Assembly (NCBI RefSeq): GCF_001866645.1
Contig: NZ_MLYP01000007.1
Coordinates: 62,001 to 126,000, forward strand
Direction: 5' to 3'
Length of the DNA: 64,000 nucleotides
Source: Streptomyces colonosanans
GTDB taxonomy: Bacteria; Actinomycetota; Actinomycetes; Streptomycetales; Streptomycetaceae
This document shows positions 19,270 through 31,380 of this stretch, in pieces. Below the pieces are notes generated by a model that saw nothing but the letters and a program-made list of their open reading frames with translations, was not told where the DNA came from and searched no databases. A program made the translations under genes and the position numbers. The first letter of the stretch is position 1. Each line of letters begins with the position of its first letter.

Positions 19270-20919
19270 TCAGCGCACGAACACGCTCGCCTGGCTCGCC
19301 AGGTCCAGGAAGTACTGCGGCGCCACGCCCAGTACCAGCGTGACCGCCACTCCGACTCCGATAGCCGTCAGCGTCAACGGCGACGGGACCGCCACCGTCG
19401 GCCCCTCGGGGCGCGGCTCGCTGAAGAACATCAGGACGATCACACGGATGTAGAAGAACGCGGCGATCGCCGACGAGATCACACCGATCACGACCAGCGG
19501 AATCGCCCCACCTTCCGCCGCCGCCTTGAACACGGCGAACTTCCCGGCGAAACCGGAGGTCAGCGGGATGCCCGCGAAGGCCAGCAGGAACACCGCGAAC
19601 ACGGCCGCCGCCAAGGGTGACCTGCGCCCGAGCCCGGCCCACTTGGACAGGTGGGTCGCCTCGCCGCCCGCGTCGCGGACCAGGGTCACGACGGCGAACG
19701 CGCCGATCGTCACGAACGAGTACGCCGCCAGGTAGAACAGGACCGAGGACACGCCGTTCTGCGTGGTCGCGATGACACCCGCGAGGATGAACCCGGCGTG
19801 CGCGATCGACGAGTACGCCAGCAGCCGCTTGATGTCGGTCTGCGTGATCGCGACGATCGCACCGCCCAGCATGGTGACGATCGCGACGGCCCACATCACC
19901 GGCCGCCAGTCCCAGCGCATACCCGGCAGCACCACGTACAGCAGCCGCAGCAGCGCGCCGAACGCCGCCACCTTGGTCGCCGCCGCCATGAAGCCGGTCA
20001 CCGGAGTCGGCGCACCCTGGTACACGTCCGGCGTCCACATGTGGAACGGCACCGCGGCCACCTTGAACAGCAGACCCATCACGATCATCGCGGCGCCGAC
20101 GAGCAGCAGTGCATCGTTGCCCATGGTGTTGGCCAGGGCCGGGTCGACGTTCGCGACCGTGCCGTCGACGACCTGTGCGATCGTCGCGTACGACACCGAG
20201 CCCGCGTACCCGTACAGCAGTGCGATGCCGAACAGCGTGAACGCGGAGGCGAACGCGCCGAGCAGGAAGTACTTGACCGAGGCCTCCTGCGACATGAGCC
20301 GCTTGCGGCGGGCCAGGGCGCACAGCAGGTACAGCGGAAGCGAGAAGACCTCCAGAGCGACGAAGAGGGTCAGCAGATCGTTCGCCGACGGGAAGACGAG
20401 CATGCCGCCGACCGCGAACAGCAGCAGCGGGAACGCCTCGGTCGTCGTGAACCCGGCCTTCACGGCGGCCTTCTCGCTCTCGCTGCCCGGCGCGGACGCA
20501 GCCTGCGCGGCGAACGAGTCGACCCGGTTGCCGTGCGCCTCCGGGTCGAGGCGCCGCTCGGCGAAGGTGAACACGCCGAGCAGGCCGGCCAGCAGGATCG
20601 TCCCCTGCAGGAACAGGGACGGTCCGTCGACCGCGAGCGCGCCCATCGCCGCGATGTGCGCCTTGGTGGTGCCGTACCCGCCCGCCGCGAGCGCCACCAC
20701 CGCGGCGAACGCGGCGGCGAGCGCGACGACCGAGATGAACACCTGTGCGTAGTAACGGGACTTGCGGGGGACGAACGCCTCGATCAGCACCCCGACGAGC
20801 GCCGCACCGATGACGATCAACGTCGGCGACAATTGGCCGTACTCGATCTTCGGGGCCTGGAACTTCGAGATCGGATCGGCCGCGGTTGTCCACAGGCTGT
20901 GGACGGCTGCTGTGCTCAC
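19270..20919 (-). CDS. nuoN: NADH-quinone oxidoreductase subunit N
   Basis: This 549-residue, ~14-helix antiporter-like proton-pumping subunit of complex I sits in the membrane arm. Family marks include AVAIVTMLGGAIVAITQTDI followed by KRLLAYSSIAHAGFILAG (trans-membrane lysines and the broken helix) and the glutamate-bearing VALEVFSLPLYLL. It is last in the operon. Its GTG start overlaps the nuoM stop (GTGA), so it is translationally coupled. Residues of about 165-200 form a hydrophilic loop enriched in Ala, Glu and Ser, a common insertion in actinobacterial NuoN. Confidence 0.97.
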   Translation of the reverse strand: MSTAAVHSLWTTAADPISKFQAPKIEYGQLSPTLIVIGAALVGVLIEAFVPRKSRYYAQVFISVVALAAAFAAVVALAAGGYGTTKAHIAAMGALAVDGPSLFLQGTILLAGLLGVFTFAERRLDPEAHGNRVDSFAAQAASAPGSESEKAAVKAGFTTTEAFPLLLFAVGGMLVFPSANDLLTLFVALEVFSLPLYLLCALARRKRLMSQEASVKYFLLGAFASAFTLFGIALLYGYAGSVSYATIAQVVDGTVANVDPALANTMGNDALLLVGAAMIVMGLLFKVAAVPFHMWTPDVYQGAPTPVTGFMAAATKVAAFGALLRLLYVVLPGMRWDWRPVMWAVAIVTMLGGAIVAITQTDIKRLLAYSSIAHAGFILAGVIATTQNGVSSVLFYLAAYSFVTIGAFAVVTLVRDAGGEATHLSKWAGLGRRSPLAAAVFAVFLLAFAGIPLTSGFAGKFAVFKAAAEGGAIPLVVIGVISSAIAAFFYIRVIVLMFFSEPRPEGPTVAVPSPLTLTAIGVGVAVTLVLGVAPQYFLDLASQASVFVR

Positions 20920-22487
20920 TTCGCCGCCTCCACCTTGGGCTGGGGATCGGTCTGATGTACGTCGGACATGGTCTGCCGGACCGCCGGATTGACGATGTCG
21001 GCGACCGGCTTCGGGTAGACACCCAGGAAGATCAGCAATGCGATCAGCGGGGCGACGACCAGGAGTTCCCGCACCCGCAGGTCCGGCATCTCGGCGACCT
21101 CCGCCTTCACCGGGCCCGTCATCGTCCGCTGGTAGAGGACGAGGGTGTAGAGCGCGGCGAGCACGATGCCGAGGGTGGCGATGATGCCGATCGCCGGGTG
21201 CCGCGTGAACGTGCCGACCAGGACCAGGAACTCACTGACGAACGGCGCCAGCCCCGGCAGGGACAGGGTGGCCAGGCTGCCGATCAGGAACGTGCCGGCC
21301 AACACCGGCGCGACCTTCTGCACGCCTCCGTAGTCCGCGATCAGACGCGAGCCGCGGCGCGAGATCAGGAAGCCCGCCACCAGCATCAGGGCGGCCGTCG
21401 AGATCCCGTGGTTGACCATGTAGAGCGTCGCGCCGGACTGGCCCTGGCTGGTCATCGCGAAGATGCCCAGGATGATGAAGCCGAAGTGCGAGATCGACGC
21501 GTACGCCACCAGCCGCTTGATGTCCCGCTGGCCGACCGCGAGCAGTGCCCCGTAGATGATGCTGATGAGCGCCAGAACGAGGATGACGGGTGTCGCCCAC
21601 TTGCTCGCCTCCGGGAACAGTTGGAGGCAGAAGCGCAGCATCGCGAATGTGCCCACCTTGTCGACGACCGCCGTGATCAGCACGGCGACCGGGGCGGTGG
21701 CCTCCCCCATGGCGTTGGGCAGCCAGGTGTGCAGCGGCCACAGGGGCGCCTTCACCGCGAAGGCGAAGAAGAAGCCGAGGAACAGCCAGCGTTCGGTGCT
21801 GGTCGCCATGTGGAGCGAGCCGCTCGCCCGCGCTTGCACGATCTCCGGGAGCGAGAAGTTCCCCGCCTGCACATACAGGCCGATCACCGCGGCCAGCATG
21901 ATCAGGCCGCCGGCCAGGTTGTAGAGGAGGAACTTCACGGCCGCGTAGGACCGTTGCGTGGACGCCGCCTTCTCTCCGTGCTCATGGGCACGGTCCCCGA
22001 AGCCGCCGATGAGGAAGTACATCGGGATGAGCATGGCCTCGAAGAAGATGTAGAAGACGAAGACGTCGGTGGCCTCGAAGGAGAGGATCACCATCGCCTC
22101 GACGGCCAGGATCAGGGCGAAGAAGCCCTGCGTCGGCCGCCAGCGCCGACTCCCGGTCTCCATCGGGTCGGCGTCGTGCCAGCCCGCCAGGATCACGAAC
22201 GGGATCAGCAGCGCGGTCAGGGCGACGAGCGCCACCGCGATGCCGTCCACCCCCAGCTCGTACCGCACCCCGAAGTCCTTGATCCAGGCATGGGACTCGG
22301 TGAGCTGGTAGCGAGCGCCTCCCGGCTCGAAGCGGACCGCGATCACCGCCGCCAGGACGAAGGTGGCGAGCGAGACGGTCAGCGCCAGCCACTTGGCAGT
22401 GGTGCGCCGGGCGGCCGGTACGGCTGCCGTGGCGAGCGCCCCCACGGCCGGGAGCGCCGCCGTCGCTGTCAGCAGAGGAAAGGACAT
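20916..22487 (-). CDS. nuoM: NADH-quinone oxidoreductase subunit M
   Basis: This 523-residue antiporter-like membrane subunit of complex I has helical segments throughout, with the conserved glutamate in YIFFEAMLIPMYFLIG. The lysine-bearing segments are KAPLWPLHTWLPNAMGEA and KRLVAYASISHFGFIILG. It lies between nuoL (5-nt gap) and nuoN (4-nt overlap). Confidence 0.97.
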   Translation of the reverse strand: MSFPLLTATAALPAVGALATAAVPAARRTTAKWLALTVSLATFVLAAVIAVRFEPGGARYQLTESHAWIKDFGVRYELGVDGIAVALVALTALLIPFVILAGWHDADPMETGSRRWRPTQGFFALILAVEAMVILSFEATDVFVFYIFFEAMLIPMYFLIGGFGDRAHEHGEKAASTQRSYAAVKFLLYNLAGGLIMLAAVIGLYVQAGNFSLPEIVQARASGSLHMATSTERWLFLGFFFAFAVKAPLWPLHTWLPNAMGEATAPVAVLITAVVDKVGTFAMLRFCLQLFPEASKWATPVILVLALISIIYGALLAVGQRDIKRLVAYASISHFGFIILGIFAMTSQGQSGATLYMVNHGISTAALMLVAGFLISRRGSRLIADYGGVQKVAPVLAGTFLIGSLATLSLPGLAPFVSEFLVLVGTFTRHPAIGIIATLGIVLAALYTLVLYQRTMTGPVKAEVAEMPDLRVRELLVVAPLIALLIFLGVYPKPVADIVNPAVRQTMSDVHQTDPQPKVEAAK

Positions 22488-22492
22488 CGCTA

Positions 22493-24388
22493 TCAGACCG
22501 CCCTCATCAGCAGGGTCAGGGCGACGAGCACCGCCGCGCCGCCGAACATCGAGACCGCGTACGACCGCGCAAAGCCGTTCTGCAGCCGGCGCAGCCGGCC
22601 GGACAGGCCGCCGACCGAGGCCGCCGTGCCATTGACGACACCGTCGACCAGGGTGTGGTCGACGTACACCAGGGAGCGCGTGAGGTGCTCTCCGCCGCGG
22701 ACGAGGACGACGTGGTTGAAGTCGTCCTGGAGGAGGTCGCGCCGGGCGGCGCGGGTGAGCAGCGATCCGCGCGGGGCGACGGCCAAAACGGGACGGCGGC
22801 CGTACTGGGCGTAGGCGATGCCGGCGCCCACGACGAGCAGCACCAGGGTGGCGACCGTGACCGTCATCGCGCTGACCGGCGAATTGCCCTCCGCGTGACC
22901 GGTGACGGGCTCCAGCCAGTGCACGAAGCGGTCGCCGATCGAGAAGAACCCGCCCGCGAACACCGACCCGACGGCGAGCACGATCATCGGGATCGTCATG
23001 ACCCCGGGCGACTCGTGCGGGTGCGGCTCGTTGCCCTGCTCGTCCGGCTGCCAGCGCTTCTCACCGAAGAACGTCATGATCATCACGCGCGTCATGTAGT
23101 ACGCGGTGATGGCCGCGCCCAGCAGGGCCGCACCGCCGAGGATCCAGCCCTCGGCGCCTCCCTTGGCGAACGCCGCCTCGATGATCTTGTCTTTGGAGAA
23201 GAAGCCGGACAGACCCGGAAAGCCGATGATGGCGAGGTAGCCGAGCCCGAAGGTCACGAAGGTGACCGGCATGTACGTCCTGAGGCCGCCGTACCTGCGC
23301 ATGTCGACCTCGTCGTTCATGCCGTGCATGACCGAACCGGCGCCGAGGAACAGCCCGGCCTTGAAGAAGCCGTGCGTCACCAGGTGCATGATCGCGAAGA
23401 TGTAGCCGATGGGGCCGAGGCCCGCGGCGAGCACCATGTAGCCGATCTGCGACATGGTCGAGCCGGCCAGCGCCTTCTTGATGTCGTCCTTCGCACAACC
23501 GACGATCGCACCGAAGAGGAGCGTGACGGCGCCGACCACGGTGACGACCAGCTGTGCGTCGGGCGCTGCGTTGAAGATGGCGCCGGAGCGGACGATCAGA
23601 TAGACACCCGCCGTCACCATGGTCGCGGCGTGGATGAGGGCCGAGACCGGGGTCGGGCCCTCCATGGCGTCCCCGAGCCAGGACTGCAGCGGCACCTGGG
23701 CGGACTTGCCGCACGCGGCCAGCAGCAGCATCAGCCCGATGGCGGTGAGCTTGCCCTCGCCGGCACTGTCCGCGCTGTGGAGGACCGGCACGAAGGCAAA
23801 GGTCCCGAACGTCGTGAACATCAGCATGATCGCGATGGACAGGCCCATGTCGCCGACGCGGTTGACGAGGAACGCCTTCTTCGCTGCGGTCGCCGCACTG
23901 GGCTTGTGCTGCCAGAAGCCGATCAGCAGGTACGAGGCGAGGCCGACGCCCTCCCAGCCGACGTACAGCAGCAGGTAGTTGTCGGCGAGGACGAGCAGCA
24001 GCATCGCCGCGAGGAACAGGTTCAGATAGCCGAAGAAGCGACGCCGGCGCTCGTCGTGCTCCATGTACCCGACCGAGTACAGGTGGATGAGCGAGCCGAC
24101 GCCGGTGATCAGCAGGACGAACGTCATCGACAGCTGGTCGAGCCGGAAGGTGACGTCGGCCTGGAAGCCGGCCACCGGGATCCAGCTGAACAGATGCTGG
24201 GTCACGGCGCGCTGGCCGGCGGCCTTGCCGAGCATGTCGGTGAAGAGGACGACACCGAGCACGAAGGAGAGGCCGGCCAGCAGTGTGCCGAGCCAGTGGC
24301 CGACCGCGTCCAGCCTTCTGCCGCCGCACAGCAGTACGGCCGCTCCGAGCAGGGGCGCCGCGATCAGCAGCGCAATCAGGTTCTCCAC
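22493..24388 (-). CDS. nuoL: NADH-quinone oxidoreductase subunit L
   Basis: This 631-residue distal proton-pumping subunit has about 16 helices. Diagnostic sequences are [38 protein letters not shown] with [17 protein letters not shown], and [20 protein letters not shown]. The C-terminal part contains the segment that becomes the long lateral helix. It starts with GTG and follows nuoK by 14 nt. Confidence 0.97.
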   Translation of the reverse strand: MENLIALLIAAPLLGAAVLLCGGRRLDAVGHWLGTLLAGLSFVLGVVLFTDMLGKAAGQRAVTQHLFSWIPVAGFQADVTFRLDQLSMTFVLLITGVGSLIHLYSVGYMEHDERRRRFFGYLNLFLAAMLLLVLADNYLLLYVGWEGVGLASYLLIGFWQHKPSAATAAKKAFLVNRVGDMGLSIAIMLMFTTFGTFAFVPVLHSADSAGEGKLTAIGLMLLLAACGKSAQVPLQSWLGDAMEGPTPVSALIHAATMVTAGVYLIVRSGAIFNAAPDAQLVVTVVGAVTLLFGAIVGCAKDDIKKALAGSTMSQIGYMVLAAGLGPIGYIFAIMHLVTHGFFKAGLFLGAGSVMHGMNDEVDMRRYGGLRTYMPVTFVTFGLGYLAIIGFPGLSGFFSKDKIIEAAFAKGGAEGWILGGAALLGAAITAYYMTRVMIMTFFGEKRWQPDEQGNEPHPHESPGVMTIPMIVLAVGSVFAGGFFSIGDRFVHWLEPVTGHAEGNSPVSAMTVTVATLVLLVVGAGIAYAQYGRRPVLAVAPRGSLLTRAARRDLLQDDFNHVVLVRGGEHLTRSLVYVDHTLVDGVVNGTAASVGGLSGRLRRLQNGFARSYAVSMFGGAAVLVALTLLMRAV

Positions 24389-24402
24389 GATTCAGCGACC
24401 CC

Positions 24403-24702
24403 TCACAGCTTCATCAGGCTGGCGTCGTCGACCGAGGCCGAGTGGCGGGTACGGAACAGCGACACGATGATCGCGAGCCCGACCACGACCTCCGCGGCGG
24501 CGACGACCATCGTGAAGAAGGCGATGATCTGGCCGTCGAGATTGCCGTGCATCCGGGAGAAGGTGACGAACGCGAGATTGCAGGCGTTGAGCATCAACTC
24601 GATGCACATGAACACCACGATCGCGTTCCGCCGGATCAGCACGCCGGTCGCGCCGATCGTGAACAACAGGGCGGCGAGATACAGGTAGTTGACCGGGTTC
24701 AC
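24403..24702 (-). CDS. nuoK: NADH-quinone oxidoreductase subunit K
   Basis: This 99-residue, three-helix subunit carries the conserved membrane glutamates in [17 protein letters not shown] and [13 protein letters not shown], which form part of the proton path. The length is normal for the family (about 100). Its GTG start overlaps the nuoJ stop by 4 nt. Confidence 0.97.
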   Translation of the reverse strand: MNPVNYLYLAALLFTIGATGVLIRRNAIVVFMCIELMLNACNLAFVTFSRMHGNLDGQIIAFFTMVVAAAEVVVGLAIIVSLFRTRHSASVDDASLMKL

Positions 24703-25541
24703 TTCGACGCCTCCTCGGTCCTCTTGTGCGTCGGCCGCTCGTCCTCGGCCCGCTCCAGGCGCTCGGCGGCGCGCTGTTCCAGGGCCTTGAGATCGCTGAG
24801 GGCCTCATCGGAGACATCGCGGATCTGGCCGCGGTCCCGCAGCGTCTTGTTGACGGTCAGCTCGGACGGGGTGCCGTCCGGGAGAAGGCCCGCGATGTCC
24901 ACCGCGTTGTGCCGGGCGTAGACGCCGGGCGCCGGCAGCGGCGGTACGTGCTTGCCCTCCCGTACGCGCTGCTCCGACAGCTCGCGCTGGGTCCGGGCCC
25001 GCTCGGTGCGCTCGCGGTGGGTGAGCACCATGGCGCCGACCGCGGCCGTGATGAGCAGGGCACCGGTGATTTCGAAGGCGAACACGTACCTGGTGAAGAT
25101 GAGAGCGGCCAGGCCCTCCACATTGCCCCCGGCGTTCGCCTTGCCGATGCCGTCGAAGTCCTTCAGGGACGCGTTGGCGATGCCTCCGAGCAACAGGACA
25201 CCGAAGCCGACCCCGCACAGCAGGGCCAGCCAGCGCTGGCCCTTGATGGTCTCCCGCAGGGAGTCCGCCGCGGTGACACCGACCAGCATCACCACGAACA
25301 GGAACAGCATCATGATCGCGCCGGTGTAGACGACGATCTGCACGATCCCGAGAAAGTAGGCACCGTTGGCGAGGTAGAACACCGCCAGGACGATCATGGT
25401 GCCGGCCAGGCAGAGCGCGCTGTGCACGGCCTTCTTCATGAAGACGGTGCACAGGGCGCCGATCACCGCCACGGTCGCGAGGACCCAGAACTGGAAGGCC
25501 TCGCCTGTGGAGGTGGTGTAGGCGGCAAGCTGCGTGGTCAT
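24699..25541 (-). CDS. nuoJ: NADH-quinone oxidoreductase subunit J
   Basis: This 280-residue membrane subunit has five helices in the first ~175 residues, including the helix [16 protein letters not shown] that follows the conserved QIVVYTGAI. The remaining ~100 residues are a charged cytoplasmic tail ([33 protein letters not shown]) longer than in E. coli NuoJ, a common actinobacterial feature. The start overlaps the nuoI stop (ATGA). Confidence 0.96.
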   Translation of the reverse strand: MTTQLAAYTTSTGEAFQFWVLATVAVIGALCTVFMKKAVHSALCLAGTMIVLAVFYLANGAYFLGIVQIVVYTGAIMMLFLFVVMLVGVTAADSLRETIKGQRWLALLCGVGFGVLLLGGIANASLKDFDGIGKANAGGNVEGLAALIFTRYVFAFEITGALLITAAVGAMVLTHRERTERARTQRELSEQRVREGKHVPPLPAPGVYARHNAVDIAGLLPDGTPSELTVNKTLRDRGQIRDVSDEALSDLKALEQRAAERLERAEDERPTHKRTEEASK

Positions 25542-26140
25542 GCGTCAGCCCCCTCTTCCTCGGGCTTCTCGCCCTTGGAGACGGCGACCTGGCGCTCCGT
25601 GCCGGGCGCGGCCTCCGTCACCAGGCCCCGGTAGTAGTCCTGTTCGTCCATCCCCGGGTAGATGGCGTGGGGGGTGTCGACCATGCCCTCTTCGAGGCCG
25701 GCGAGCAGCTGTTCCTTGGTGTAAATGAGGTTGGCCCGGCTGGAGTCCGCCAGCTCGAACTCGTTCGTCATCGTCAGCGCGCGCGTGGGGCACGCCTCGA
25801 TGCACAGGCCGCACAGGATGCAGCGGGCGTAGTTGATCTGGTAGACGCGCCCGTAGCGCTCGCCCGGGGAGTAACGCTCCTCGTCCGTGTTGTCCGCGCC
25901 CTCCACATAGATCGCGTCGGCGGGGCAGGCCCAGGCGCACAGCTCACAGCCGACGCACTTCTCCAGGCCGTCCGGATGGCGGTTGAGCTGGTGCCGGCCG
26001 TGAAAACGCGGAGCCGTGGTTTTCTTCTGCTCCGGGTACTGCTCGGTCAGCCGCTTCTTGAACATGGCCCTGAAGGTCACGCCGAAGCCGGCCACGGGGT
26101 TCAGGAAACCGGGTGCGGTCTCCTTGGGCTCCTCAGCCAT
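25538..26140 (-). CDS. nuoI: NADH-quinone oxidoreductase subunit I
   Basis: This 200-residue ferredoxin-like subunit carries the N6a and N6b [4Fe-4S] clusters: [12 protein letters not shown] and [12 protein letters not shown]. The start at 26140 was chosen over an in-frame start 20 codons upstream because AAAGGAGG lies 7 nt before it. It overlaps the end of nuoH by 8 nt. Confidence 0.96.
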   Translation of the reverse strand: MAEEPKETAPGFLNPVAGFGVTFRAMFKKRLTEQYPEQKKTTAPRFHGRHQLNRHPDGLEKCVGCELCAWACPADAIYVEGADNTDEERYSPGERYGRVYQINYARCILCGLCIEACPTRALTMTNEFELADSSRANLIYTKEQLLAGLEEGMVDTPHAIYPGMDEQDYYRGLVTEAAPGTERQVAVSKGEKPEEEGADA

Positions 26141-27500
26141 CGGACGCCTCCTTTCCATCCGAAGTTCCGTCACTGACAGTGTCCGTTCCGCCACTGACAA
26201 TCAGCTCCCGCTCCCGGCGCGAGCGGCGTCGCGGCACCGGCGGAAGCGTCTGTCCCGGCAGCGGCGGTACGGGGAAGCCGCCCCCCATCGGGTCGAAGGC
26301 GGCCGGTTCCCCGGCGGGTTGCGCGTCCTCCTTCGCCTTCGCGCCGCGGAACATGTCGACGACGAACGACAGCACCAGCAGCGTGATGACGCCGCCGGCC
26401 ACGTACAGGGCGATGTCGCCGAAGCCGTAGTTCTCGTTGCGCAGCGCACGCACGGTCGCGACGAGCATCAGCCAGACCACGGAGACCGGGATGAGAACCT
26501 TCCAGCCGAGCTTCATCAGCTGGTCGTAGCGGACGCGCGGGAGCGTGCCGCGCAGCCAGATGAAGAAGAACAGCAGCAGCTGGACCTTGATGACGAACCA
26601 GAGCATCGGCCACCAGCCGTGGTTCGCACCCTCCCAGACGGTGCTGATCGGCCACGGGGCCCGCCAGCCGCCCAGGAAGAGCGTGGTCGACACGGCCGAG
26701 ACCGTCACCATGTTCACGTACTCGGCGAGCATGAACATCGCGAACTTGATCGACGAGTACTCGGTGTTGAAGCCGCCGACCAGGTCTCCCTCGGACTCCG
26801 GCATGTCGAAGGGTGCGCGGTTGGTCTCACCGACCATCGTCACGATGTAGATCACGAAGGAGACCGGCAGCAGCACGATGTACCAGCGGTCGTGCTGCTG
26901 CTCGACGATCGCCGACGTCGACATCGACCCCGAGTAGAGGAACACGGAGGCGAAGGCGGCACCCATGGCGATCTCGTACGAGATCATCTGCGCGCAGGAG
27001 CGCAGACCGCCGAGGAGCGGATAGGTGGATCCGGAACTCCAGCCCGCCAGCACGATGCCGTAGATGCCGACCGAGGCGACCGCGAGGATGTAGAGCAACG
27101 CGATCGGCAGGTCGGTGAGCTGCATCGTCGTACGGTGGCCGAAGATCGAGATCTCGTTGCCTGCGGGCCCGAACGGGATCACCGCGATCGCCATGAAGGC
27201 CGGGATGGCCGCGACGATCGGCGCGAGGACGTAGACCACCTTGTCCGCGCGCTTGACGATGACGTCTTCCTTGAGCATCAGCTTCACGCCGTCGGCGAGC
27301 GACTGGAGCATGCCCCAGGGGCCGTGCCGGTTGGGGCCGATGCGCAGCTGCATCCAGGCGACGACCTTGCGCTCCCAGACGATGGAGAACAGCACGGTCA
27401 CCATCAGGAAGGCGAAGCAGAAGACCGCCTTGATGACGACCAGCCACCAGGGGTCGTGGCCGAACATGGAGAGGTCTTCAGCGGCGAGGTACGGGCTCAT
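26133..27500 (-). CDS. nuoH: NADH-quinone oxidoreductase subunit H
   Basis: This 455-residue membrane subunit forms much of the quinone-binding chamber with NuoB and NuoD. Family marks are [20 protein letters not shown] with [17 protein letters not shown], and [19 protein letters not shown]. The C-terminal ~60 residues after the last helix are charged and Pro-rich ([15 protein letters not shown]) and extend beyond the usual family end. The ATG at 27500 overlaps the nuoG stop by 4 nt. Confidence 0.97.
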   Translation of the reverse strand: MSPYLAAEDLSMFGHDPWWLVVIKAVFCFAFLMVTVLFSIVWERKVVAWMQLRIGPNRHGPWGMLQSLADGVKLMLKEDVIVKRADKVVYVLAPIVAAIPAFMAIAVIPFGPAGNEISIFGHRTTMQLTDLPIALLYILAVASVGIYGIVLAGWSSGSTYPLLGGLRSCAQMISYEIAMGAAFASVFLYSGSMSTSAIVEQQHDRWYIVLLPVSFVIYIVTMVGETNRAPFDMPESEGDLVGGFNTEYSSIKFAMFMLAEYVNMVTVSAVSTTLFLGGWRAPWPISTVWEGANHGWWPMLWFVIKVQLLLFFFIWLRGTLPRVRYDQLMKLGWKVLIPVSVVWLMLVATVRALRNENYGFGDIALYVAGGVITLLVLSFVVDMFRGAKAKEDAQPAGEPAAFDPMGGGFPVPPLPGQTLPPVPRRRSRRERELIVSGGTDTVSDGTSDGKEASDG

Positions 27501-30001
27501 GCCTTCGCCTCCTTGGGGGCTTCGGCGGTCGGCGCGGCCGGGCCGATGCGGACGAGGGTGCCGGGCAGCGCCCCGGTGTCGGACGTGACGCCGCCGCCGG
27601 TGGAGTTCATCGGGAGCCAGACCACGTGATCGGGCATCTCGGTGATCTGCAACGGGAATTGCACGGTTCCGGACGGGCCGCTCACGGTCAGCGGATCGCC
27701 GTCCTCGACGCCGGCCTCGGCGGCGGTGGCGGCCGACACGCGCGCGCGTGCGGCGTGCCGTGTTCCGGCGAGCGCGTCGTCGCCCTCCTGGAGGCGGCCC
27801 TGGTCGAGCAGCAGCCGGTGCCCGGCGAGCACGGCCTCCCCGGCGGCCGGGCGCGGCAGCCGGTCGGAGGTCCCCACCGGATCGTCCGCCCGCGCTCCGT
27901 CCCAGGTGCCGAGCCGGTCCAGCTCCGTGCGCGCGGTGCGCAGATCGGGCAGCCCCAGATGGATGTCCATCGCGTCGGCGAGCATCTGGAGCACGCGCGC
28001 GTCGGTGGGTGCCAGGGGGCGGGTCATCTGGTCGGGCTTGAGCGCGGCCTCGAACGGGCGGGCCCGTCCCTCCCAGTCGAGGAAGGTGCCGGCCTTCTCG
28101 GCGACCGCCGCGACCGGCAGCACCACGTCCGCGTGCTCGGTGACGTCGCTGGGACGCAGCTCGAGGGAGACCAGGAAGTCCACCGCGGAGAGTGCGGCAC
28201 GCGTGCGTGCCGGATCGGGCAGATCGGCGACCTCGACGCCGGCGACCACCAGCGCCCGCAGCTCGCCGCCGGCCGCGGCCTCGACGATCTGGGCCGTGTC
28301 GCGGCCGTAGCGGTGCGGGAGTGCGGCGATGCCCCAGGCGGCGGCGACCTCGTCCCGCGCGCGCGGGTCGATGGCCGGACGACCGCCCGGCAGCAGTGAG
28401 GGCAGCGCACCCGCCTCGATGGCACCGCGTTCCCCGGCCCGGCGCGGGATCCACACCAGCTCGGCGCCGGTCGCCACCGCGGCCCGTACGACAGCGGTGA
28501 GCCCGCCCGTCACACCGGCGAAGCGTTCGCCGACGATGATGACCGCGCCCTCGGTGCGCAGCGCCTCGGCCGCCCGTGCGCCGTCCTCCTGCAGGCCCGT
28601 CCCGCTCGCGAGCGCGTCCAGCCACTCGGTCTCGGTGCCGGGCGCGGCGGGCAGCAGCGTGCCGCCGGTCTTCGTCAGACCCCGGGTGGCGTGCGTGGCG
28701 AGCGAGAAGACCTGCTGCCCGTGCTTGCGCCAGGCCTTGCGCAGCCGCAGGAAGACACCGGGTGCCTCCTCCTCGGCCTCGAACCCGACGAGCAGGACGG
28801 CGGGGGCCTTCTCCAGGGAGGTGTACGTGACACCCGTCCCGTCGAGGTCGCGGCCGCGTCCGGCGACCCGGGCGGCCAGGAAGTCTGCCTCCTCGTCGCT
28901 GTGCACGCGCGCGCGGAAGTCGATGTCGTTCGTGTCGAGCGCCACGCGCGCGAACTTGCTGTACGCATAGGCGTCCTCGACGGTGAGCCGTCCGCCGGTC
29001 AGCACACCGGCCCGGCCGCGCGCGGCCAGCAGGCCCCGTGCCGCGACCTGGAGTGCCTCCGGCCAGGACGCGGGCTCCAGCTCACCGGACTCGCGCCGCA
29101 CGAGCGGCCGGTCGAGCCGGTCCTTGAGCTGCGCGTACCGGAAGGCGAACCGCCCCTTGTCGCAGATCCACTCCTCGTTGACCTCGGGGTCCTCGGCCGC
29201 GAGGCGCCGCATGACCTTGCCGCGCCGGTGGTCGGTACGGGTCGCGCAGCCGCCGGAGCAGTGTTCGCACACCGACGGCGACGAGACGAGGTCGAAGGGG
29301 CGGGAGCGGAAGCGGTACGCCGCCGAGGTGAGCGCGCCGACCGGGCAGATCTGGATGGTGTTCCCGGAGAAGTACGACTCGAAGGGGTCGCCCTCACCGG
29401 TTCCGACCTGCTGGAGCGCGCCCCGCTCGAGCAGCTCGATCATCGGGTCGCCCGCGATCTGGTTGGAGAACCGGGTGCAGCGGGCGCACAGCACGCACCG
29501 CTCGCGGTCGAGCAGGACCTGCGTGGAGATCGCGACGGGCTTCTCGTAGGTACGCTTCCTGCCCTCGAAGCGGGACTCGGCCTGGCCGTGCGACATGGCC
29601 TGGTTCTGCAGGGGGCACTCGCCGCCCTTGTCGCAGACCGGGCAGTCCAGCGGGTGGTTGATGAGCAGAAGCTCCATCACACCCTTCTGGGCCTTCTCGG
29701 CGACGGACGAGGTGAGCTGGGTGCGCACCACCATCCCGTCCGTGCACGTGATCGTGCAGGACGCCATGGGCTTGCGCTGGCCCTCGACCTCGACGATGCA
29801 CTGGCGGCAGGCGCCGACCGGGTCGAGCAGGGGGTGGTCGCAGAAGCGGGGGATCTCGATGCCGAGCTGTTCGGCGGCGCGGATGACGAGGGTGCCCTTG
29901 GGCACGCTGATCTCGGCGCCGTCGATCGTCAGCGTGACGAGGTCCTCCGGCGGGAGGCCCGCCTGGCCGCCCCCGGCGGGAGCGTTGGTCGCCATGGTCA
30001 T
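27497..30001 (-). CDS. nuoG: NADH-quinone oxidoreductase subunit G
   Basis: This 834-residue peripheral-arm subunit carries several iron-sulfur clusters. The [2Fe-2S] site is in [15 protein letters not shown] plus a later Cys. The His/Cys site is [17 protein letters not shown], and a [4Fe-4S] site is [13 protein letters not shown] further C-x2-C-x3-C-x27-C set starting CEHCSGGC matches the optional N7 cluster known from E. coli and Thermus. A molybdopterin-oxidoreductase-like domain (from about residue 240) follows without cofactor function. The ATG at 30001 has CGGAGGTG upstream and overlaps the nuoF stop. Confidence 0.96.
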   Translation of the reverse strand: MTMATNAPAGGGQAGLPPEDLVTLTIDGAEISVPKGTLVIRAAEQLGIEIPRFCDHPLLDPVGACRQCIVEVEGQRKPMASCTITCTDGMVVRTQLTSSVAEKAQKGVMELLLINHPLDCPVCDKGGECPLQNQAMSHGQAESRFEGRKRTYEKPVAISTQVLLDRERCVLCARCTRFSNQIAGDPMIELLERGALQQVGTGEGDPFESYFSGNTIQICPVGALTSAAYRFRSRPFDLVSSPSVCEHCSGGCATRTDHRRGKVMRRLAAEDPEVNEEWICDKGRFAFRYAQLKDRLDRPLVRRESGELEPASWPEALQVAARGLLAARGRAGVLTGGRLTVEDAYAYSKFARVALDTNDIDFRARVHSDEEADFLAARVAGRGRDLDGTGVTYTSLEKAPAVLLVGFEAEEEAPGVFLRLRKAWRKHGQQVFSLATHATRGLTKTGGTLLPAAPGTETEWLDALASGTGLQEDGARAAEALRTEGAVIIVGERFAGVTGGLTAVVRAAVATGAELVWIPRRAGERGAIEAGALPSLLPGGRPAIDPRARDEVAAAWGIAALPHRYGRDTAQIVEAAAGGELRALVVAGVEVADLPDPARTRAALSAVDFLVSLELRPSDVTEHADVVLPVAAVAEKAGTFLDWEGRARPFEAALKPDQMTRPLAPTDARVLQMLADAMDIHLGLPDLRTARTELDRLGTWDGARADDPVGTSDRLPRPAAGEAVLAGHRLLLDQGRLQEGDDALAGTRHAARARVSAATAAEAGVEDGDPLTVSGPSGTVQFPLQITEMPDHVVWLPMNSTGGGVTSDTGALPGTLVRIGPAAPTAEAPKEAKA

Positions 30002-31380
30002 GCGTTCACCTCCGCGGGCTTGTCCGCCCAGGCCGTGGTCTTGGCCGGGTCGAAGGGGCAGCCCCGGCCCGTGATGTGCTCCTCGTACTCCGCGCGGAAG
30101 TACTTGAGGGAGGAGAAGATCGGCGAGGCGGCGCCGTCGCCGAGGGCGCAGAACGACTTGCCGTTGATGTTGTCGGCGATGTCGGCGAGCTTGTCGAGGT
30201 CGGCCATCGTGCCCTTGCCGGCCTCGATGTCCCGCAGCAGTTGCACGAGCCAGTACGTCCCCTCGCGGCAGGGCGTGCACTTGCCGCAGGACTCGTGGGC
30301 GTAGAACTCGGTCCAGCGGGTGACGGCGCGGACCACGCAGGTCGTCTCGTCGAAGCACTGCAGGGCCTTGGTGCCGAGCATGGAACCGGCGGCGCCCACG
30401 CCCTCGTAGTCGAGCGGGACGTCGAGGTGCTCGTCGGTGAACATCGGCGTGGAGGAGCCGCCGGGCGTCCAGAACTTCAGGTGGTGACCGGGCCGCATAC
30501 CGCCGCTCATGTCGAGGAGTTGGCGGAGCGTGATCCCGAGCGGGGCCTCGTACTGGCCGGGGCTCGCGACATGGCCGCTGAGCGAGTAGAGCGTGAAGCC
30601 CGGGGACTTCTCGCTGCCCATCGACCGGAACCATTCCTTGCCCCGGTTCAGGATCGCGGGAACCGAAGCGATCGACTCGACGTTGTTCACAACAGTCGGG
30701 CACGCGTAGAGGCCCGCGACGGCAGGGAAGGGGGGACGCAGCCGCGGTTGACCACGGCGGCCTTCGAGCGAGTCCAGCAGCGCGGTCTCCTCACCGCAGA
30801 TGTACGCGCCCGCGCCCGCGTGCACGGTGAGTTCGAGGTCGAGTCCGCTGCCCAGGATGTTCTTGCCGAGGTAGCCCGCCGCATGGGCCTCGCGCACGGC
30901 CGAGTGCAACCGCCGCAGTACGGGGACGACTTCACCCCGCAGGTAGATGAAGGCATGCGACGACCTGATGGCGTAACACGCGATGATGATGCCCTCGATG
31001 AGGCTGTGCGGGTTCGCGAAGAGGAGCGGAATGTCCTTGCAGGTTCCGGGCTCCGACTCGTCGGCGTTGACAACCAGATAGTGAGGCTTGCCATCACCCT
31101 GGGGAATGAACTGCCACTTCATTCCGGTGGGGAACCCCGCGCCGCCGCGTCCGCGCAGTCCGGAGTCCTTGACGTACGCGATCACGTCGTCCGGTGACAT
31201 GGTGAGGGCCTTGCGGAGCCCCTCGTACCCCTCGTGCCTTTGGTAGACGTCCAGCGTCCAGGACTTGTCCTCGTCCCAGAAGGCCGACAGGACGGGTGTC
31301 AGCAGCTTCTCGGGGCTGCTCTCTCCCTCGCTCTCGAATCCGCGGGCGGTGCCCCCGTTCTCGGGTGCCAAAGTCATCAC
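29998..31380 (-). CDS. nuoF: NADH-quinone oxidoreductase subunit F (NADH/FMN-binding)
   Basis: This 460-residue subunit binds NADH and FMN and starts electron transfer. The glycine-rich NADH loop is [16 protein letters not shown], the FMN region is [14 protein letters not shown] and [16 protein letters not shown], and the N3 [4Fe-4S] ligands are in [12 protein letters not shown] plus SFCALGDG. The sequence GTGATGACT allows a GTG start at 31380 (4-nt overlap with nuoE) or an ATG one codon on; the ribosome site suits either. Confidence 0.96.
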   Translation of the reverse strand: MMTLAPENGGTARGFESEGESSPEKLLTPVLSAFWDEDKSWTLDVYQRHEGYEGLRKALTMSPDDVIAYVKDSGLRGRGGAGFPTGMKWQFIPQGDGKPHYLVVNADESEPGTCKDIPLLFANPHSLIEGIIIACYAIRSSHAFIYLRGEVVPVLRRLHSAVREAHAAGYLGKNILGSGLDLELTVHAGAGAYICGEETALLDSLEGRRGQPRLRPPFPAVAGLYACPTVVNNVESIASVPAILNRGKEWFRSMGSEKSPGFTLYSLSGHVASPGQYEAPLGITLRQLLDMSGGMRPGHHLKFWTPGGSSTPMFTDEHLDVPLDYEGVGAAGSMLGTKALQCFDETTCVVRAVTRWTEFYAHESCGKCTPCREGTYWLVQLLRDIEAGKGTMADLDKLADIADNINGKSFCALGDGAASPIFSSLKYFRAEYEEHITGRGCPFDPAKTTAWADKPAEVNA

